Assembly (NCBI GenBank): GCA_001803205.1
Contig: MHBE01000054.1
Coordinates: forward strand, 1 to 62,372
Source: Lentisphaerae bacterium GWF2_38_69
GTDB taxonomy: Bacteria > Verrucomicrobiota > Lentisphaeria > Victivallales > GWF2-38-69
Direction: 5' to 3'
Length of the DNA stretch: 62,372 nt
Part shown: in pieces, positions 1-7,926 of the stretch
How the letters are laid out: every line of letters begins with the position of its first letter
Position numbering within the stretch: position 1 is the first letter of the stretch
Notes under the pieces: model-generated
What the model was told of the DNA's origin: nothing
Database searches by the model: none
What the model saw: the letters and a program-made list of their open reading frames with translations, nothing else
Position numbers and translations under genes: made by a program

Positions 1-167
1 TGAATTAAAGCTCGGGTTCAAACTGTCTGCCAAGATTACTCTTTGCTGACTGTGATAACCGTCTAAGCCCCAATATGGGTTATGCTTGACGCTTACGATC
101 AATTAGCGATTTCTTATCTCATAACAAGTCTTCTCAACCTGATGATATTATTATTGAAGATTTTGGA

Positions 168-422
168 TTGGAGCCATTACCTTTTGATGATAACTTTAAG
201 GGTTTCAGGAAATCAGTCAATAAATTTCCTGCCCATCTAACATGGACAAGAGTAAATAGAAATTTAGCCAAACTACCTAGAAAAAAACTTACTATTTCTT
301 ATGGCAACACCATCTTGGAATTAGCATGGTATTTCATTCAAATTGAACTTGGCAAAGGTCTTGATTTGGATAAATATGGCAAAAAATATTATACTGAACT
401 TAAAGAGATTTTAGCAATCTAG
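168..422 (+). CDS. Hypothetical small protein, N-terminus uncertain
   Basis: I do not recognise this protein. It is about 84 residues, hydrophilic, with a C-terminal segment rich in aromatic and Lys residues (around WYFIQIELGKGLDL). The listed start is a TTG. The same frame stays open back to about position 90 with no ATG, while an ATG at 82 lies in a neighbouring frame and would read MLDAYDQLA before running off. The true N-terminus is therefore either upstream with a rare start or lost to a small frameshift. Its stop overlaps the end of the convergent GIY-YIG gene by 4 bases. It may be a remnant, because the neighbouring genes on this side also show decay. Confidence 0.4.
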   Translation: MEPLPFDDNFKGFRKSVNKFPAHLTWTRVNRNLAKLPRKKLTISYGNTILELAWYFIQIELGKGLDLDKYGKKYYTELKEILAI

Positions 423-1102
423 CTTTCAGTAATACATCCTGATACTTTATTATAGAACGGGAGCTGTCCTTTATTGTTTTCTTTGAATTTTTCAATCCAA
501 TATGCCTCCCATTTGACTTGTTGATCATCGTCCTTTATTATCGAATATTCAACAGTGTCAAAATCCCATGTACTTCTTTCTGGACATCTCAGTCTTGCTG
601 CTATAGCACCCCTACCAATATAAACTATCTCTCCGTTTTCCCTCAAATACCGATAGATTCCTTTTATCTCCGATGGAATATTACTTGATTCCCTAGCCTT
701 TTTTTCATCAAAGGATGGACAAAGTTGAAAAGCCCATATCTTTCCTTCTTTTTTAGGATTGAAAAATCTTCTATCTTTAGCTGGAAATTTAGTAATTGCT
801 TTTATCCAAGGATATCTGTTAGTTGTTTGAGCGGAAGAACATTGAAGACTTTGTCGTTTCTCTCCTTTGTTCGCTGAACTTTGCGGACTTAAAGCAAAAG
901 AGTCTTTTCTTTCATCTTGATGAAATTCAAGACCTAATCTTAAGTTTTCAGAATCTACAAAGAAAGTAACTCTGTATCTGGTATCTATATCTGCTAATCT
1001 CGTAAAAAGTGAATTTAGAGCTATGTGATCTGCTGATATAGATATAAACGCCTGATTACTACCTTCAAAATTATCTTCTCTTTTTACAACTTCCCAAGGC
1101 AT
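419..1102 (-). CDS. GIY-YIG domain protein
   Basis: The C-terminal third (about residues 150-225 of the longest reading) is a GIY-YIG nuclease-like domain. The GIY triplet is followed after about ten residues by YIG, then a conserved Arg, a Glu in KWEAYWIEKF and a final Asn in LPFYN, which are the usual active-site positions of the family. The N-terminal 110 residues match nothing I recognise and contain a Ser/Gln-rich linker. The start is placed at the second in-frame ATG (MPWEVV) because GGAG lies 6-7 bases before it. The first ATG, at 1114, has no ribosome binding site. GIY-YIG domains occur in restriction, homing and repair enzymes. The position beside toxin-antitoxin remnants suggests an accessory nuclease, but the substrate is unknown. 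Confidence 0.75.
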   Translation of the reverse strand: MPWEVVKREDNFEGSNQAFISISADHIALNSLFTRLADIDTRYRVTFFVDSENLRLGLEFHQDERKDSFALSPQSSANKGEKRQSLQCSSAQTTNRYPWIKAITKFPAKDRRFFNPKKEGKIWAFQLCPSFDEKKARESSNIPSEIKGIYRYLRENGEIVYIGRGAIAARLRCPERSTWDFDTVEYSIIKDDDQQVKWEAYWIEKFKENNKGQLPFYNKVSGCITES

Positions 1103-1162
1103 ATTAATCTCCATTCAATTTTGCAATAAATTTTACTGATATTAGTTTTAATTCTAACTCAA

Positions 1163-1429
1163 TTACAATAGCCATCTATGGTAACCTAGTAAGATTTGAT
1201 CTTTTTTATTTTTTTTATTTCTAGATAATTGAATTATAATAGGATAGTTAGGAGAAAATCCCTCCAATTTTATCTTCTCTAATAATTCATCATAGTATTT
1301 AGCCCTTTCCTCATAAGATATATTTTTATATTCAGGATGAGATCTATAAGCATTTTCTCTGTTGCGCTTTACTCTTTCAAGACCAAGGCCTCTTAAATAA
1401 TTTGGAGAAATCAGATTATTTCCGATGAA
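1163..1429 (-). pseudogene. ParB/sulfiredoxin-like fragment lacking a start
   Basis: Directly after the toxin stop codon, and in the same frame, an 88-codon open stretch reads as plausible protein (LRGLGLERVKRNRENAY, then GFSPNYPIIIQL, then QILLGYHRWLL) and ends at a TAA. The order of a Pro-Ile strand followed by a GxHR motif resembles the core of ParB/Srx-type domains (GHHR). The family's remaining helices after HR are absent and no ATG, GTG or TTG begins the frame. I therefore call it a truncated, probably dead gene. The family assignment is weak. The 12-base string ATGGAGATTAAT occurs both at its head (1440-1429) and at the head of the GIY-YIG gene (1114-1103), which could mark a duplication or deletion joint. 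Confidence 0.45.
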
Positions 1430-1696
1430 TTAATCTCCATAATGTGACCACATGCTTAAAGCCATAATAGTCCTTTGAGTCTCAATAATTTGATACACAA
1501 GGCGATGTTTTCTATTAATTCTTCGAGAAATAAATCCATGAAGAGATCCTACTAACTTTTCAAATGGAGGAGGAATTTTATATGGATCTTCTCTAAGATA
1601 GTGAAGCAATTCTTTAACCTTAGCCTCATACTTTGATGTTTTTACTTTTTCAAAGTCTTTCTGAGCATCCTTTGTAAAAACGATTTTCCACGACAT
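1430..1696 (-). CDS. yoeB: Txe/YoeB family toxin
   Basis: At 88 residues it is the usual size for YoeB, the ribosome-dependent mRNA interferase of the RelE fold. It keeps the family signature: SLHGFISRRI, then HRLVYQ, then a C-terminal HY pair in WSHYGD. These align with E. coli YoeB, where Arg, His and Tyr at these places act in cleavage. YoeB toxins are normally held inactive by a YefM antitoxin encoded just upstream. Here the upstream ORF overlaps it by 55 bases in another frame and only its C-terminal part looks like YefM. The toxin reading frame itself looks intact. Whether it is still controlled is an open question. Confidence 0.85.
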   Translation of the reverse strand: MSWKIVFTKDAQKDFEKVKTSKYEAKVKELLHYLREDPYKIPPPFEKLVGSLHGFISRRINRKHRLVYQIIETQRTIMALSMWSHYGD

Positions 1697-2181
1697 GTAA
1701 TATCATCCTCAATATATTCTATACATTCAGAAATGTTTGTTTTTGAACCTCTTAATAACTTCTCTTCCATACCTGGAATTGACAACAGATAATTTGTCTC
1801 ATCACTAGTTGTTTTATTTATTGTCTTAGATAAGTTTTCTTGTTTGTACGATATTCCTAAGCAAGAGACTTGATCTACAGTTGCTGTACAAAAAGTTTCC
1901 AAAGAAGACTTATCTTCTTTACTTTGAGTTTTTTTGGGTTTTATCATCTGATTTGCTTCAATGGGATTAAGACATGTAACATTAGTCAGGTAAGCGTTTT
2001 TCTGGTTCTCTAGCAATAATCCGACTTGATCAAAATCAATAGGCATGAATCCATTTTCTTTAATTTTTTCACAAAACTCTAACCATTCTTTATGCTCCCA
2101 TGAACCATTATTTTTTTTGATGAAATCAGTAACAATTTTAGTTCTTTGTAATTTTTTGAGGTTTTCAGATTTTTTATTCAT
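1642..2181 (-). CDS. Chimeric YefM-like antitoxin (YefM C-terminus, foreign N-terminus)
   Basis: The C-terminal part contains SDETNYLLSIPGMEEKL and a following Glu/Cys segment, which matches the toxin-binding tail of Phd/YefM antitoxins. Normal YefM is about 80-90 residues with an N-terminal DNA-binding fold. This one is about 180 residues and starts instead with a small helical segment (around WEHKEWLEFCEKIKENGF and DQVGLLLE), then a low-complexity linker. No YefM-type N-terminal domain is visible. The C-terminus also runs 55 bases into the toxin gene, adding a basic tail (MLRKTLKK). The start is set at ATG 2181 rather than the in-frame TTG at 2190. Either a recombined functional antitoxin or a scrambled relic would explain this. 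The YefM-like tail is clear and the rest is not. Confidence 0.6.
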   Translation of the reverse strand: MNKKSENLKKLQRTKIVTDFIKKNNGSWEHKEWLEFCEKIKENGFMPIDFDQVGLLLENQKNAYLTNVTCLNPIEANQMIKPKKTQSKEDKSSLETFCTATVDQVSCLGISYKQENLSKTINKTTSDETNYLLSIPGMEEKLLRGSKTNISECIEYIEDDITCRGKSFLQRMLRKTLKK

Positions 2182-2574
2182 TATTCGCAACCAAAATTAT
2201 TAATTATGAAAGTGTAAGTATATTTTAACTTGCACAGTTGTTCAATGTTTTTTTTGTTTCTTAAGCCCTTAACTAGATTTAAATCTTACTAAACTGAACT
2301 TTCTGGGACTCCCTGCTAGAACTTAATCAATATCGGATTTTCTTCTTCATTGCACTAAAATTTAGCCTAGCTTATAAATTGTTAAACAGCGATCCAGAAA
2401 CAGAATAAATGGCTTAAAGCTCTTATACTGAATTATAGCAACAAAGAATAGAAAAACCCTAAATTTAAAGAAATGAAATTCCCAAGTTATCTGACGCGCC
2501 GGAAAAAGCATCAGAAATCCTGAGTCCATCCTTTATCAGATTCATGCACATTCGTGTCATTGGCTGTTAAGTTT
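2182..2574. other. Intergenic region without a recognisable gene
   Basis: No coding frame with a convincing start or motif is visible. The left part is A/T-rich and should hold the promoter of the chimeric antitoxin and toxin pair. Near 2536-2570 the text GATTCATGCACATTCGTGTC resembles dispersed intergenic repeat debris rather than coding sequence. That resemblance is an impression from reading and has not been searched. Confidence 0.35.
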
Positions 2575-2967
2575 CTACCAGATAACTTTCAGTCCTGGGT
2601 AGCGGGAAAACATTTTATCGGCAGTGATAACCGGGCACTTATATTCCATTGCAGCGGCAATTATCATCCTGTCACACGGGTCTTTGTGAATTGCAGGAAG
2701 AGCAGCAGAACGACAGAATATTTTGGAATTCACGGTGATTTCCTTGAGATTGTAATCAAGAAGGGACATTAGGAAGGTTTCTTCAGGTGATAAATTATCT
2801 GCAAGTTCAAGTTTTCCAGATGCTGATTTAATTGCTATTTCCCAAGCTGTAACTGATACAACAAAAAGTTTAGAAGAGTTATTCTGTATTACCGAGGATG
2901 CTGTTAAAGAAAGCCTGCTCTGATCGCTTATAAGCCATAAGAAAGCGCAAGTGTCAAGAATAATCAT
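2575..2967 (-). CDS. PIN-domain toxin, VapC-like
   Basis: This is a 130-residue PIN-domain protein, the size of type II toxin ribonucleases. The four acidic positions of the metal site are visible: Asp5 in ILDTCAFLW, Glu43 in TAWEIAIK, Asp96/Asp99 in HKDPCDRMI and Asp117 in ITADKMF. PIN toxins cleave RNA, often tRNA, using Mg or Mn. Its start overlaps the stop of the upstream antitoxin gene by 4 bases, which indicates translational coupling. The sequence looks complete and undamaged. The exact RNA target cannot be told from sequence. Confidence 0.88.
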   Translation of the reverse strand: MIILDTCAFLWLISDQSRLSLTASSVIQNNSSKLFVVSVTAWEIAIKSASGKLELADNLSPEETFLMSLLDYNLKEITVNSKIFCRSAALPAIHKDPCDRMIIAAAMEYKCPVITADKMFSRYPGLKVIW

Positions 2968-3206
2968 CTGAACTCCTCAGGGCATTCCTCCTCAGTAAGA
3001 GGTTCGGTTGGGTCATAGTTAATTTTTATTTTCCCGAGAACAGGGTGCGGTTTGAGTGGAAATCTTAGGCCTTTCTTCTTATATGGCACAATTTCAGCAA
3101 CGGGTTTGCCGTTTCTACACAATACTATTGTCTCATTGTTCTTTTCCACATCAGCCACAAGAGAAGAGAGCTTTGTTTTAGCCTCGTGCATATTTACCGT
3201 AACCAT
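2964..3206 (-). CDS. Phd/YefM family antitoxin paired with PIN toxin
   Basis: At 80 residues it begins MVTVNMHEAKTKLSSLV, the N-terminal DNA-binding fold of Phd/YefM antitoxins, followed by the strand NGKPVAEIVPY seen in the family. The acidic C-terminus (PLTEEECPEEFR) is suited to binding and masking the PIN toxin encoded 4 bases in overlap downstream. GGAG stands 5-6 bases before the ATG. Such antitoxins usually repress their own operon by binding a palindrome in the promoter, and one is present just upstream at 3231-3242. Confidence 0.88.
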   Translation of the reverse strand: MVTVNMHEAKTKLSSLVADVEKNNETIVLCRNGKPVAEIVPYKKKGLRFPLKPHPVLGKIKINYDPTEPLTEEECPEEFR

Positions 3207-3230
3207 ATAAACTCCAGACTTGATTAGTTC

Positions 3231-3242
3231 AGTTAGCTAACT
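3231..3242 (-). promoter_or_regulatory. Palindromic operator candidate of the PIN toxin-antitoxin operon
   Basis: AGTTAGCTAACT is a perfect 12-base palindrome 25 bases upstream of the antitoxin ATG. On the coding strand it follows TATACTGTATTATC, which holds possible -10 hexamers. Phd-type antitoxins bind such palindromes to repress their own transcription. The match is in sequence only and binding is inferred. Confidence 0.45.
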
Positions 3243-3375
3243 AGATAATACAGTATAGCACGAAGATATTCAATATCTGAAATCGATTAGGTTATTTCAG
3301 CGGTCAACTGTGAACTGTCAACGGTAAACCAAACAAATTTGGTTGCGGCTACGCTGCTCTAAGATACTTTCAGGT

Positions 3376-3412
3376 AAAATAAAAAGTGAATGCGGTGGAA
3401 TGCCGCATTCAC
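3376..3412 (-). terminator. Rho-independent terminator of the GATase-like gene
   Basis: GTGAATGCGG and CCGCATTCAC form a perfect 10-base-pair stem around a 7-base loop (3386-3412). On the minus strand the stem is followed at once by TTTTTATTTTA. It lies 14 bases past the stop of the secreted GATase-like gene and should end its transcript. Confidence 0.85.
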
Positions 3413-3425
3413 AGCTTATGCTGTT

Positions 3426-5069
3426 CTAGCGAACTAGCCATTTATTGAATATCGCATGCATATAAGTCCAAGGATTGTCAGGACATATGACAGGTGTATT
3501 AGTTGCAGGACCCCACCATGTGTTGGTTGCGGGAGCCCAATTGTCCCAGTACAGCCAGTCTTCAAGACTTCCAGGGCGAGCCTCAGGGTGTGTTCCCGTA
3601 AGAAAGACTCGGCCGTTTCCGTATGAAAAGCGTATGCCGTCTGCCGCACCTGAGTGTTCCTTTGTAGTGTAAGTAGCTGCCACATAGACGCCCTTAACTG
3701 AGCTTTTCCAGCCACCTCCATAATACATCTGCTGCTGAGTGCCCATGTCCCCCAATACCGAATCGTTGATTCGCACGGGGGTCATAGCCCAATTAGGCCA
3801 TTCTGCGATCTCTGTCAATGGGCCGTTGTCTGTGCCACGGAACAGACCAAGCAAAGGTCCATCGTAGTATGGAGCTCCATCCCAAAACATCATCTGCGAT
3901 GCATAGAACGATCCTCCGCAAACTCCATAATAACTTCCTCCATTATACACGAAATCGAGGATAGCTTTCTCGTGCCCCCAGAGTCCGTAAGAGTATCCTG
4001 CAACGGTTCCACCAGGGAATGTTACCACCTTGAAGTCCTTGGTGAGTCGCCCGTCACAAATATCCTTAAAGCGAATAGCTAGAGGGATGTGCCCAGCAAA
4101 TTCGATACCGCGGGCAAGAGCGGGCTGAAGACTAGCTGCCGCTCCTCCATCGGCGTTATGAGAAGAAACAAAGGCTACGCGAGCGCCAGTAGGATTCGTT
4201 GCCTTTATAACCGGAGCAGAACTATCGCCGAAAGCGGACCAACGAACCATGCGGCCTAAGAGAGTCCAGCATCCTTCTGAATCGGGGTGAATTCCGTTAA
4301 GATCATAATTGTCCCATATTGTCCAATCCAGTTCAGAGTCGCCTCGTAACTCCGGATCGAAAGAGCAAAGAACAACACGCCCTTTGTTTAGGTTGTAGCG
4401 AATTAATGCAGGCCTGTTAAGCGTGTCTGAAGCTATGGTAGTTGCCTTGGATGTCTTAAAGTAACCCCCGCCCACAGAAACGTACGCTGCCTGAAAACCA
4501 TTACCGAAAGCGCCATCTATGATTTTAAAATTCTGCAATCCAGCCGTCGGTTTGGACGAAACAAACCCTGGCGCACTAATGCCATAACTGGAGAGAAAAG
4601 AAGCTCCGGCTTCTATCCCTACTATCCCTCCGCCTGAATAAACGAATTTCCGAATTTGAGGCCAAACTTTGTAATAGTTCCCTAGATAATCATAACCCCA
4701 GTAAGCAGATGTCGAAGCATCCTCCCCTGCTGGAAGCACGAATACATCGAAGTTGGATTTGTTCAAACGCCCAGCAATAATGTCATTCGTCTCGATACCG
4801 AGAGGTTGACAACCAGCCGCATTCAATGCTCGGAATAGAGCTAGAACCTTGTCTCCGCACGCTCCATGATCCACATAGACGGCGACTCTGACAGGAATTT
4901 GGCTTGCCGCCAAACCAATTACTGGAGCCGTTAAAGAAATTAATACGAGAAAAAACACGAGAGTCTGATGGATGACACTGATCATACCATGGTTCAGCTC
5001 TCCCCTCACATGCCTACAATTTGTGTTTGCAGTCATTTTTTTATCCTCTTGTTTACTTTTTTCAAGCAT
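3426..5069 (-). CDS. Secreted tandem BPL_N / DJ-1-PfpI-like glutamine amidotransferase-fold protein
   Basis: The 547-residue protein has a signal peptide (hydrophobic LVFFLVLISLTAPV around residues 37-50) and two copies of a class I amidotransferase-like fold of the biotin-protein-ligase N-terminal (BPL_N) type, about 58-280 and 295-530. The second copy keeps the nucleophile elbow GVCGGS with Cys384 and a His in TGTHPE near 494. In the first copy the elbow reads GIEAGAS, with Glu153 for Cys, and the His is replaced by Asp in CSFDPE, so it should be inactive or serve binding. A shorter start at ATG 5036 has a better ribosome binding site (GAGGA). G+C is near 50%, well above the neighbours, which suggests transfer. 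The substrate is unknown. Confidence 0.72.
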   Translation of the reverse strand: MLEKSKQEDKKMTANTNCRHVRGELNHGMISVIHQTLVFFLVLISLTAPVIGLAASQIPVRVAVYVDHGACGDKVLALFRALNAAGCQPLGIETNDIIAGRLNKSNFDVFVLPAGEDASTSAYWGYDYLGNYYKVWPQIRKFVYSGGGIVGIEAGASFLSSYGISAPGFVSSKPTAGLQNFKIIDGAFGNGFQAAYVSVGGGYFKTSKATTIASDTLNRPALIRYNLNKGRVVLCSFDPELRGDSELDWTIWDNYDLNGIHPDSEGCWTLLGRMVRWSAFGDSSAPVIKATNPTGARVAFVSSHNADGGAAASLQPALARGIEFAGHIPLAIRFKDICDGRLTKDFKVVTFPGGTVAGYSYGLWGHEKAILDFVYNGGSYYGVCGGSFYASQMMFWDGAPYYDGPLLGLFRGTDNGPLTEIAEWPNWAMTPVRINDSVLGDMGTQQQMYYGGGWKSSVKGVYVAATYTTKEHSGAADGIRFSYGNGRVFLTGTHPEARPGSLEDWLYWDNWAPATNTWWGPATNTPVICPDNPWTYMHAIFNKWLVR

Positions 5070-5236
5070 TCCTTACCTTTTGATTTGCTGTCTTAATTTT
5101 CTTAAGTGATGCTGGAGCCCTACTCTAAATCTTTGAACCGAAGCGCTTCTTTCTAACCTTTGTATATATCTGATTAACAGCATTCACAAGACAAAAAAAT
5201 CCATATTCTTTTTATTGGATATATTTATTTGAAATA

Positions 5237-5256
5237 AGTATCAAAATTTAGATACT
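5237..5256. promoter_or_regulatory. Inverted repeat upstream of XRE-PAS regulator
   Basis: AGTATC and GATACT are separated by 8 A/T bases in the otherwise featureless, A/T-rich gap before the regulator gene. A short inverted repeat about 90 bases before an HTH regulator could be its own operator. The arms are only 6 bases, so chance is not excluded. Confidence 0.25.
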
Positions 5257-5348
5257 ATTTAAAATTGATTTATTGCACTAAAATATTATTTGAGCAAAAG
5301 TTTTAAGAACTTTAAACATCAGTAAAGACTAAAAAGGAATTATATAAT

Positions 5349-6407
5349 ATGCAGTTCTATTGGGAAAAGCTTAAGAATTTACGGAAAACCTCTAAGGTGT
5401 CTATTAATTTTATAATAAAGAAACTGGAAATATGCAGGAGAACATATTGGCTATGGGAAAATGGAAAAAGAGTACCTTCAGAACTTAATGCAAGAACCTT
5501 GGCTGGCATATTGAATTTAGATGTTTCTCAGATCTCGGATTTAAAACCCGAACAGCCGCTTTCAAAAGACTCTATAAAAAAAGCATTCTTAGAACGCTTC
5601 AATGTTCCACATAATAATTTCAGAGATATCATCCAATCTCTTTGCACGATGGATGAACAAATGAGGCAATATGAGACAATTGCAAAGGCTTTATTCTGTT
5701 CTATAAAAGCAGCTATTTATATAAAAGATATCAATTTAAGGTATATTAAAGTAAATGATTATTTTAAAGAAATTTATAACCTTCCTTCAGATTTTAGTTA
5801 CATAGGGAAAAATGATACAAATTTTTTCTCGCGATTAGAAGCGGAAGAAAATAATACAGAGGACAAGACGGTTTTGCAAACAGGACTAATAGTTCAGAGC
5901 AAAGAAGCCTATATGCCTGGAACGAGAAAGAAAAAATGGGCTTTGATATCAAAATACCCCATGATAGATCACGAATCAAAAATTTCAGGAATTGTAGGAA
6001 GTTTTGTTGATATAACGGAGGGCAAAGAAAATCAAATTACTAACTTAATTCTAAAAAGAGCCATAGATCAAATAAAAGAATGCATATGGATAGGCACTAT
6101 GAGAAATAATAAACCAGAACTTATATATATAAATGATGCCGTCGAAAGTCTTACTGGTTTTACAAAAAAAGAAGCCATGAAGATTTCAAATATCCATCTA
6201 AACACCATATTGCCAGATGATATGGAGAAATTTAAGACTTTCTTTAATAGCAGAACATATCCAAAAAGTTTAATTTTCAGAATTAGAAGAAAAACAGATA
6301 ATAAACAGCTTACATTGAAAGAGACCATTTATTCAAATGGAGATTTGAGAGTTGGTGTCCTCTCCGATGTCACTGACCTTAAAGAAGAAGGCAAAGATAA
6401 CGCATAA
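5349..6407 (+). CDS. XRE-type HTH regulator with two PAS domains
   Basis: Residues about 5-62 form a Cro/C1-type helix-turn-helix (WEKLKNLRKTSKVS, then RTYWLWENGKRVPS, then LAGILNL). Two PAS sensor domains follow, about 105-225 (ending IVGSFVDITEGKEN) and 233-345 (WIGTMRNNKPELIYINDAV, ending GVLSDVTDLKEE), both with the usual D-I/V-T exit. It is thus a one-component regulator that would sense a small ligand or redox state and bind DNA. There is no kinase or output enzyme. AAGGA lies 8 bases before the ATG. It sits alone between the island and an unrelated small gene, so its targets are not evident, although a short inverted repeat upstream may be autoregulatory. Confidence 0.85.
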   Translation: MQFYWEKLKNLRKTSKVSINFIIKKLEICRRTYWLWENGKRVPSELNARTLAGILNLDVSQISDLKPEQPLSKDSIKKAFLERFNVPHNNFRDIIQSLCTMDEQMRQYETIAKALFCSIKAAIYIKDINLRYIKVNDYFKEIYNLPSDFSYIGKNDTNFFSRLEAEENNTEDKTVLQTGLIVQSKEAYMPGTRKKKWALISKYPMIDHESKISGIVGSFVDITEGKENQITNLILKRAIDQIKECIWIGTMRNNKPELIYINDAVESLTGFTKKEAMKISNIHLNTILPDDMEKFKTFFNSRTYPKSLIFRIRRKTDNKQLTLKETIYSNGDLRVGVLSDVTDLKEEGKDNA

Positions 6408-6424
6408 CGCCCAAATTACATTAA

Positions 6425-6685
6425 TTACTTTTTCCCGTAAGGGTTTAAAAATTTCATAGCATAAGGAGCTGCCATCTCCATTTGATTCATAGGTCTGTAT
6501 TGCTTAGTGCTACAATCATAGTAATTAAGCTTGTCCTCTTCTACATCATAATTAACAGTTATCCTTAGCTTCTGTTCCTTATGCATCCAGGCAATTACTT
6601 CTGTAAAGTCTAATTCGTTAATAGTTTCATCTTTCATAACATTCATGTCATTGAATACTGCTATCAGGTTCTTACCTCCATACAA
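6425..6685 (-). CDS. Hypothetical protein, start codon unclear
   Basis: Unrecognised and up to 86 residues, with no membrane segment or signal peptide. The body (FTEVIAWMHKEQKLRITVNY, then an acidic stretch and a Met/Ala/Tyr-rich tail ending NPYGKK) reads as a plausible small soluble domain. The listed first codon is TTG. The strongest ribosome binding site, GGAGG, lies 7 bases before an in-frame CTG at 6667, and plain ATG codons follow at 6646 and 6637. The gene converges on the XRE-PAS regulator with 17 bases between the stops. The 239 bases upstream are A/T-rich and hold no other gene. Confidence 0.5.
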   Translation of the reverse strand: MYGGKNLIAVFNDMNVMKDETINELDFTEVIAWMHKEQKLRITVNYDVEEDKLNYYDCSTKQYRPMNQMEMAAPYAMKFLNPYGKK

Positions 6686-6924
6686 AAATTATTTATATGT
6701 CTCTATATATAGACAAGCGCCACAAGCAATACTCATTTTATTCTATTATCAGCAACTATTTACACCATTTTAGACAAACAGCAAAAATAAACCAATAGGG
6801 CAAAAGTGTTTCAGGATAAAAAAAATCAAAAAACATTTGATCATAGGTATAAATAAAACAATTTTTAAGTTAGAATTTTTGAATGTATCAACAAGTCTTC
6901 CAAGAGTTTTAAGAAAATATTTCT

Positions 6925-7923
6925 ATGAGATTTTTAATTCGGTTCGTAAAATACTTTATCCTTTCGCTTCTGTACCTATGGTCAATTGGGGCAGTTTATT
7001 ATTTGAAGTTCCTTCCGGACGGCTTAAGGACTCCTGCTATGTGGCTTTTTATATTACTTATTCCTTTATTGCTGATATTTTTCAGGAAAAAGAGTATGAG
7101 CTATTTCCTTGCCCTTCTCATTTGCCTGTCATTGGCAGCTTATTATAAATTTGAACCTGCATCGGACAAGGGTGATGTCTGGCAGACAAGCTGGGCGGTA
7201 ATGCCTTCTGTTACATTCAAAGGTGATGAAGTGGAAATCAAAAATATAAGAGATTTTCACTATAGATCGGAAACTGACTTTATGCCTCATTATTACGACA
7301 GGACATATAATCTGAATGATTTGGAATCCCTCTATATTGTTTTTTCCTATTGGGATGGCAATAAAGCTGTCGCGCATACTATTCTTTCTTTCGGGTTCAA
7401 AGGTGGAAAATATTTATGCGTATCAGTAGAAACCAGGCTCAAAAAAGGACAGGTTCAAAGCGGCATAGAAGGATTGTATAACCAATACGGGCTTATTTAC
7501 ATTCTTGCCGATGAAAATGATGTTCTGAAACTAAGAACAAACTATCGCAAGGAAGATGTCTATATGTACCGAGTCAAAATGGACAAAAGCTTTTTGAAAA
7601 CTATTTTCATTGCAATAATGAATAAAGCAAATGATCTTAATTTGCATCCTCAATTTTATAACTCTGTTAAGCATAACTGTTTTACGAGTCTTTTATATAC
7701 CATGGAAACAGGAACCGGAGAAAAAATACCTTTCGATTATAGATATATATGCAATGGTTACGCAGACGAAATGTTCTATAATAATGGAATATTTGTCACA
7801 GAGGGTGAAGATTCCTTCTCTGAATTCAAGAAAAGGCATTATATTAACCAGTACGTGACCCCAAATGCCGACAAAGAAGCTTATTCAAAGGAAATAAGAA
7901 AATTTGAAAAAAGATTAAAGTAA
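6925..7923 (+). CDS. DUF4105 / Lnb N-terminal periplasmic domain membrane protein
   Basis: The N-terminal 95 residues hold two or three membrane segments (FILSLLYLWSIGAVYYL, then LFILLIPLLLIFF, then FLALLICLSLAAYY). The rest is a DUF4105-type domain: VEIKNIRDFHYRSE, then an AHTILSFGF strand, SVETRLKKGQ, and the late motif NSVKHNCFTSLLY with the conserved Asn-Cys pair, which with the His in AHTILSFGF is thought to form a Cys-His catalytic pair. In Lnb, a domain of this type is linked to lipoprotein N-acyl transfer between lysolipid and lipoprotein. By that analogy this protein may act on lipids or lipoproteins facing the periplasm. Its stop is 3 bases from the next gene, a lipoprotein with a lipase-like fold, so the two probably work together. 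Confidence 0.78.
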   Translation: MRFLIRFVKYFILSLLYLWSIGAVYYLKFLPDGLRTPAMWLFILLIPLLLIFFRKKSMSYFLALLICLSLAAYYKFEPASDKGDVWQTSWAVMPSVTFKGDEVEIKNIRDFHYRSETDFMPHYYDRTYNLNDLESLYIVFSYWDGNKAVAHTILSFGFKGGKYLCVSVETRLKKGQVQSGIEGLYNQYGLIYILADENDVLKLRTNYRKEDVYMYRVKMDKSFLKTIFIAIMNKANDLNLHPQFYNSVKHNCFTSLLYTMETGTGEKIPFDYRYICNGYADEMFYNNGIFVTEGEDSFSEFKKRHYINQYVTPNADKEAYSKEIRKFEKRLK

Positions 7924-7926
7924 CCT

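Noticed and set aside
1-89. Possible partial gene at the left edge
   Set aside because: All frames carry early stops and no motif is visible; too little is present.
3475-3672. 65-residue plus-strand frame inside the secreted GATase-like gene
   Set aside because: Antisense to a clear domain protein, with no ribosome site and no family.
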